Source: DASXTW01 sp046726275
GTDB taxonomy: Bacteria; Actinomycetota; UBA4738
Direction of reading: 5' to 3'
NCBI GenBank assembly: GCA_046726275.1
Contig: JBKPAF010000066.1
Span: 1 to 8,245, forward strand
DNA: 8,245 nt
Made by a program: the position numbers and the translations under genes. Every line of letters begins with the position of its first letter. The stretch's first letter is position 1. Shown here one piece after another: positions 5,835 through 8,245 of the stretch. A model generated the notes under the pieces. It did not search any database, was not told where the DNA came from, and saw only the letters and a list, made by a program, of their open reading frames with translations.

Positions 5835-7157
5835 ATGAGTCAGACCAGCGGCCAAACCGGACCGGACCAACGCATCAAGGCGGAGGCCGAGGGGCTGGCG
5901 CGTGAATGGGCGGAGAACCCCAGATGGAACGGCATCGCGCGACCCTACGCGCCGGCCACCGTCGTCCGGCTCCGCGGCTCTGTCACCCCCGAGCACACGC
6001 TGGCGCGACGCGGGGCGGATCGCCTCTGTCAACTCTTGAACGACGAGGACTATGTTGCGGCCCTCGGCGCCTTGACGGGGGGGCAAGCCGTCCAGATGGT
6101 CAAGGCCGGCCTGAAGGCGGTTTACCTGTCCGGTTGGCAGGTGGCCGCGGACGCCAACCTGGCCGCGGAGACCTATCCCGACCAGAGTCTGTATCCGGCC
6201 AACAGCGTTCCCGCCGTGATCAGGCGTCTCAACAACGCGCTACTCCGAGCGGATCAGATCCATTGGGCAGAAGGCGACGATCGGAACCACTGGCTCGCGC
6301 CGATCGTTGCGGATGCGGAGGCTGGGTTCGGAGGGCCGCTCAACGCCTTCGAGCTGATGAAGGCCATGATCGAAGCCGGGGCTGCCGGCGTGCACTTCGA
6401 GGACCAGCTCTCGTCGGAGAAGAAGTGCGGCCACCTGGGCGGAAAGGTGTTGATCCCAACGAATCAATTCATCCGCACCTTGGTGGCGGCGCGCTTGGCT
6501 GCCGATGTCAGCGCCATCCCCACGATTGTCATCGCTCGGACGGATGCCCTCTCAGCCACGCTCATCACCAGCGACGCCGATCCTGCGGATCGTGAGTTCC
6601 TCACCGGTGAGCGGACCCCGGAGGGGTACTTCAGGGTGCGGTCGGGGATGGAACCCGTGATCAAGCGCGGGCTCGCCTACGCACCCTATGCCGACCTTCT
6701 GTGGTTCGAGACGTCCACGCCGGATGTGGACGAGGCCCGGATCTTCGCCGAGGCGATCCACAGCCAGTTCCCGGGCAAGATGATGGCCTACAACTGTTCC
6801 CCGTCTTTCAACTGGAGACAGCACCTGGACGACGCCGCCATCGCGAGGTTTCAGAAGGAGCTCGGCGCCATGGGCTATCGGTTCCAGTTCGTCACCCTGG
6901 CAGGGTTCCACGCCATCAACGCATCCATGTTCGAGCTGGCCAAGGGATACGCGACCGAAGGGATGACGGCCTACGTGCGCCTGCAGGAGCGGGAGTTCGA
7001 GCTGGAGAAGCTCGGGTACTCGGCGGTGAAGCATCAGCGGGAGGTCGGAGCCGGATACTTCGACGAGGTCGCGATGGCGATCTCCGGCGACGGCGCCTCC
7101 ACGCTGGCCATGAAGGGGTCGACCGAGGAAGAGCAGTTCACCCTGCGGGGCCGGTGA
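5835..7157 (+). CDS. aceA: Isocitrate lyase
   Basis: Cleaves isocitrate to glyoxylate and succinate, the first step of the glyoxylate shunt, in the cytoplasm as a Mg-dependent tetramer. The 440-aa product is close to the usual bacterial 425-435. The signature KKCGH is present with catalytic Cys198. Other active-site blocks are VYLSGWQVAAD (Ser99-Gly100-Trp101), the metal-binding region VADAEAGFGG (Asp160), IVIARTDA, MAYNCSPSFNW and TLAGFHAIN, and the typical end STEEEQF. The ATG at 5835 is chosen because GGAGG (5826-5830) stands 4 nt before it and the protein then starts like other family members. A longer frame from 5799 has no such support and would add 12 unmatched residues. It is the first gene of a tight operon, ending 2 nt before the acetyltransferase ATG. 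A promoter with a palindromic operator pair precedes it, so expression is probably switched by carbon source. Confidence 0.97.
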   Translation: MSQTSGQTGPDQRIKAEAEGLAREWAENPRWNGIARPYAPATVVRLRGSVTPEHTLARRGADRLCQLLNDEDYVAALGALTGGQAVQMVKAGLKAVYLSGWQVAADANLAAETYPDQSLYPANSVPAVIRRLNNALLRADQIHWAEGDDRNHWLAPIVADAEAGFGGPLNAFELMKAMIEAGAAGVHFEDQLSSEKKCGHLGGKVLIPTNQFIRTLVAARLAADVSAIPTIVIARTDALSATLITSDADPADREFLTGERTPEGYFRVRSGMEPVIKRGLAYAPYADLLWFETSTPDVDEARIFAEAIHSQFPGKMMAYNCSPSFNWRQHLDDAAIARFQKELGAMGYRFQFVTLAGFHAINASMFELAKGYATEGMTAYVRLQEREFELEKLGYSAVKHQREVGAGYFDEVAMAISGDGASTLAMKGSTEEEQFTLRGR

Positions 7158-7159
7158 CG

Positions 7160-7606
7160 ATGGCCGACATCACGGTCAGGCACGCCGGCCCTGAGGACCT
7201 CGAGCCCCTGCTCCGACTGGTGCAAGCGCACGTCCGCGACTACTACAGCAGGCCCGCGCCGTCGCCCGACAGGGTGCGAGCCCTCCTGGGAACCTTGCTG
7301 TACGAGAAGGAGGGAATCGTCCTGGTCGGGCACCAGGACGGCACCCTGGCAGGATTTGCCATTCTCTACTTCACCTTCAGCACGGAACACGCGGACAAGA
7401 TCGCCGTCCTGAACGACATCCATGTGGTCCAGGAGCTTCGCCGTACGGGGGCCGGCTCGGTGCTCTTCGATGCGTGCCGCGCCTACGCCAAGGAGAACGG
7501 GTTCGCCTACCTCACCTGGCAGGTGACGAAGGAGAACACGCAAGCTCAGGGGTTCTTCGAAACGATGGGCGCGACCAGGCAGGACTGGGTGTCCTACTCG
7601 ATCTGA
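7160..7606 (+). CDS. GNAT-family N-acetyltransferase
   Basis: A 148-aa single-domain protein of GNAT type. It opens with ITVRHAGPEDLEPLLRLVQ (beta1/alpha1), followed by GTLAGFAILYFTFST (beta2-beta3), LNDIHVVQELRRTGAGSVLF (beta4 and the acetyl-CoA pyrophosphate loop R94-x-x-G97-x-G99) and ENTQAQGFFETMGA (alpha4/beta6). The common FY before that last helix is FF here, so the usual Tyr general acid is not at that place. The overall pattern recalls small diamine/polyamine or amino-acid N-acetyltransferases, but the substrate cannot be named. The ATG at 7160 is 2 nt after the aceA stop. A GTG at 7154-7156 in the same frame overlaps that stop as GTGA and is a possible alternative. Ribosome-site signal is weak, which fits translational coupling. 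Lying between the two glyoxylate-shunt enzymes, it is surely co-transcribed with them; whether it modifies them is speculation. Confidence 0.88.
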   Translation: MADITVRHAGPEDLEPLLRLVQAHVRDYYSRPAPSPDRVRALLGTLLYEKEGIVLVGHQDGTLAGFAILYFTFSTEHADKIAVLNDIHVVQELRRTGAGSVLFDACRAYAKENGFAYLTWQVTKENTQAQGFFETMGATRQDWVSYSI

Positions 7607-7621
7607 CGGGCGGTACCGAGC

Positions 7622-8245
7622 ATGCGGCTGCCGGACGTAGAGGGCGTTCAGATCAAGGGCCCCGTTGAAGACAGGGCGAAAGAGACCCTGACGGGCGAGG
7701 CCTTGGGCTTCCTGGTCGCTCTCCACCGAGAGTTCAACGATCGTCGCCAGGAGCTTCTGGCCAGGCGCTCGGAGCGGCAGCTCGCGCTCGACGAGGGGGA
7801 ACAGCCGAGCTTCCACGCAGCGACCCGAGGCATCAGGGAGGACGCCTCGTGGCGAGTCGCCAGAGTGTCGGACGACCTCGTCGACCGCCGGGTCGAGATC
7901 ACCGGACCGACCGATCGAAAGATGGTCATCAACGCCTTGAACTCAGGAGCCAGCGTGTTCATGGCCGACTTCGAGGATGCCAACGCTCCAACCTGGGACA
8001 ACATGGTTACCGGGCAGGCCAATCTCATCGATGCCGTGGAGGGCTCGATCTCGCTCGAAACGCCCGGAAAGACCTATCGGCTGGGCGGCCAGCCCGCGAC
8101 GTTGATGGTTCGCCCTCGGGGCTGGCACCTGGAGGAGCGGCACGTGCTGGTGGATGGAGGGGACATGTCCGCGAGCCTGTTCGACTTCGGGCTGTGCATG
8201 TACCACTGTGCGCGCCGGCTCGTGGACCGGGGGTCGGGCCCGTAC
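7622..8245 (+). CDS. aceB: Malate synthase A, N-terminal 208 residues (3' end outside the window)
   Basis: Condenses glyoxylate with acetyl-CoA to give malate, the second step of the glyoxylate shunt. The frame starts at ATG 7622, the only start codon after the in-frame stop at 7604-7606, and is still open at the window end. Recognisable family blocks are an early LGFLVALHREFNDRRQELL helix, the ITGPTDRKMVINALNSGA strand, the very conserved FMADFEDANAPTWDNMVTGQ, LIDAV, the MVRPRGWHLEERHVLVDG segment and a FDFGLCMYHCARRL helix. The blocks match the AceB (isoform A, about 530 aa) type and not the larger GlcB type. The catalytic core and signature lie beyond the window. Only a weak purine-rich ribosome site is seen in the 15-nt gap after the acetyltransferase gene. 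Genes aceA, acetyltransferase and aceB form one operon. Confidence 0.95.
   Translation, partial: MRLPDVEGVQIKGPVEDRAKETLTGEALGFLVALHREFNDRRQELLARRSERQLALDEGEQPSFHAATRGIREDASWRVARVSDDLVDRRVEITGPTDRKMVINALNSGASVFMADFEDANAPTWDNMVTGQANLIDAVEGSISLETPGKTYRLGGQPATLMVRPRGWHLEERHVLVDGGDMSASLFDFGLCMYHCARRLVDRGSGPY

Noticed and set aside
4601..5905. A 434-codon plus-strand frame overlapping the ATPase domain and the aceA start
   Set aside because: The overlapping frame carries intact Walker motifs, while this one is Arg/Gly-rich with no motif and crosses the promoter region.

Overview
The window is GC-rich with dense coding and looks like a piece of chromosome from an actinobacterium-like organism, probably uncultured. 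That placement rests on base composition, codon use, a class III cyclase fused to a TPR-like region of the kind common in Actinobacteria, and short -10-like TANNNT boxes. No rRNA or marker gene is present, so it is an inference.

Left edge (1-583): the 3' end of a gene that resembles the C-terminal part of a PD-(D/E)XK nuclease-like family (PGN_0703-type). A second, out-of-frame piece of a paralogous C-terminus follows at once and carries an in-frame TGA. This looks like the scar of a deletion or recombination between two related genes.

Centre-left (589-2652, minus strand): a TPR-like protein ending in a class III adenylate/guanylate cyclase domain. Both metal-binding Asp residues are present. 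The base-selecting positions and the transition-state Asn are replaced. It converges on the nuclease remnant with a 5-nt gap and diverges from the next gene across an 83-bp intergenic region.

Centre (2736-5711, plus strand): a very long (991 aa) CpaE/TadZ-like ParA/MinD-family ATPase. It has two degenerate receiver-like domains separated by about 470 residues of Pro/Glu-rich tandem repeats and basic, disordered linker. The start is TTG, overlapping the stop of an 18-codon mini-ORF. No other Tad pilus gene lies in the window.

Right (5835-8245, plus strand): a glyoxylate-shunt operon, aceA (isocitrate lyase), a GNAT acetyltransferase, then aceB (malate synthase A, cut by the window end). The gene gaps are 2 and 15 nt, so one transcript is likely. 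In front of aceA is a convincing promoter (TCGACA, 18 bp, TATGGT). Its spacer is filled by a near-perfect palindrome, and the palindrome core TACC-N4-GGTAGG recurs 58 bp downstream. This suggests a dedicated regulator. The two enzymes together convert isocitrate and acetyl-CoA to succinate and malate, allowing growth on acetate or fatty acids; the embedded acetyltransferase may link the pathway to acetyl-CoA status, which is speculation.

No RNA genes, CRISPR array, insertion sequence or strong intrinsic terminator were seen.
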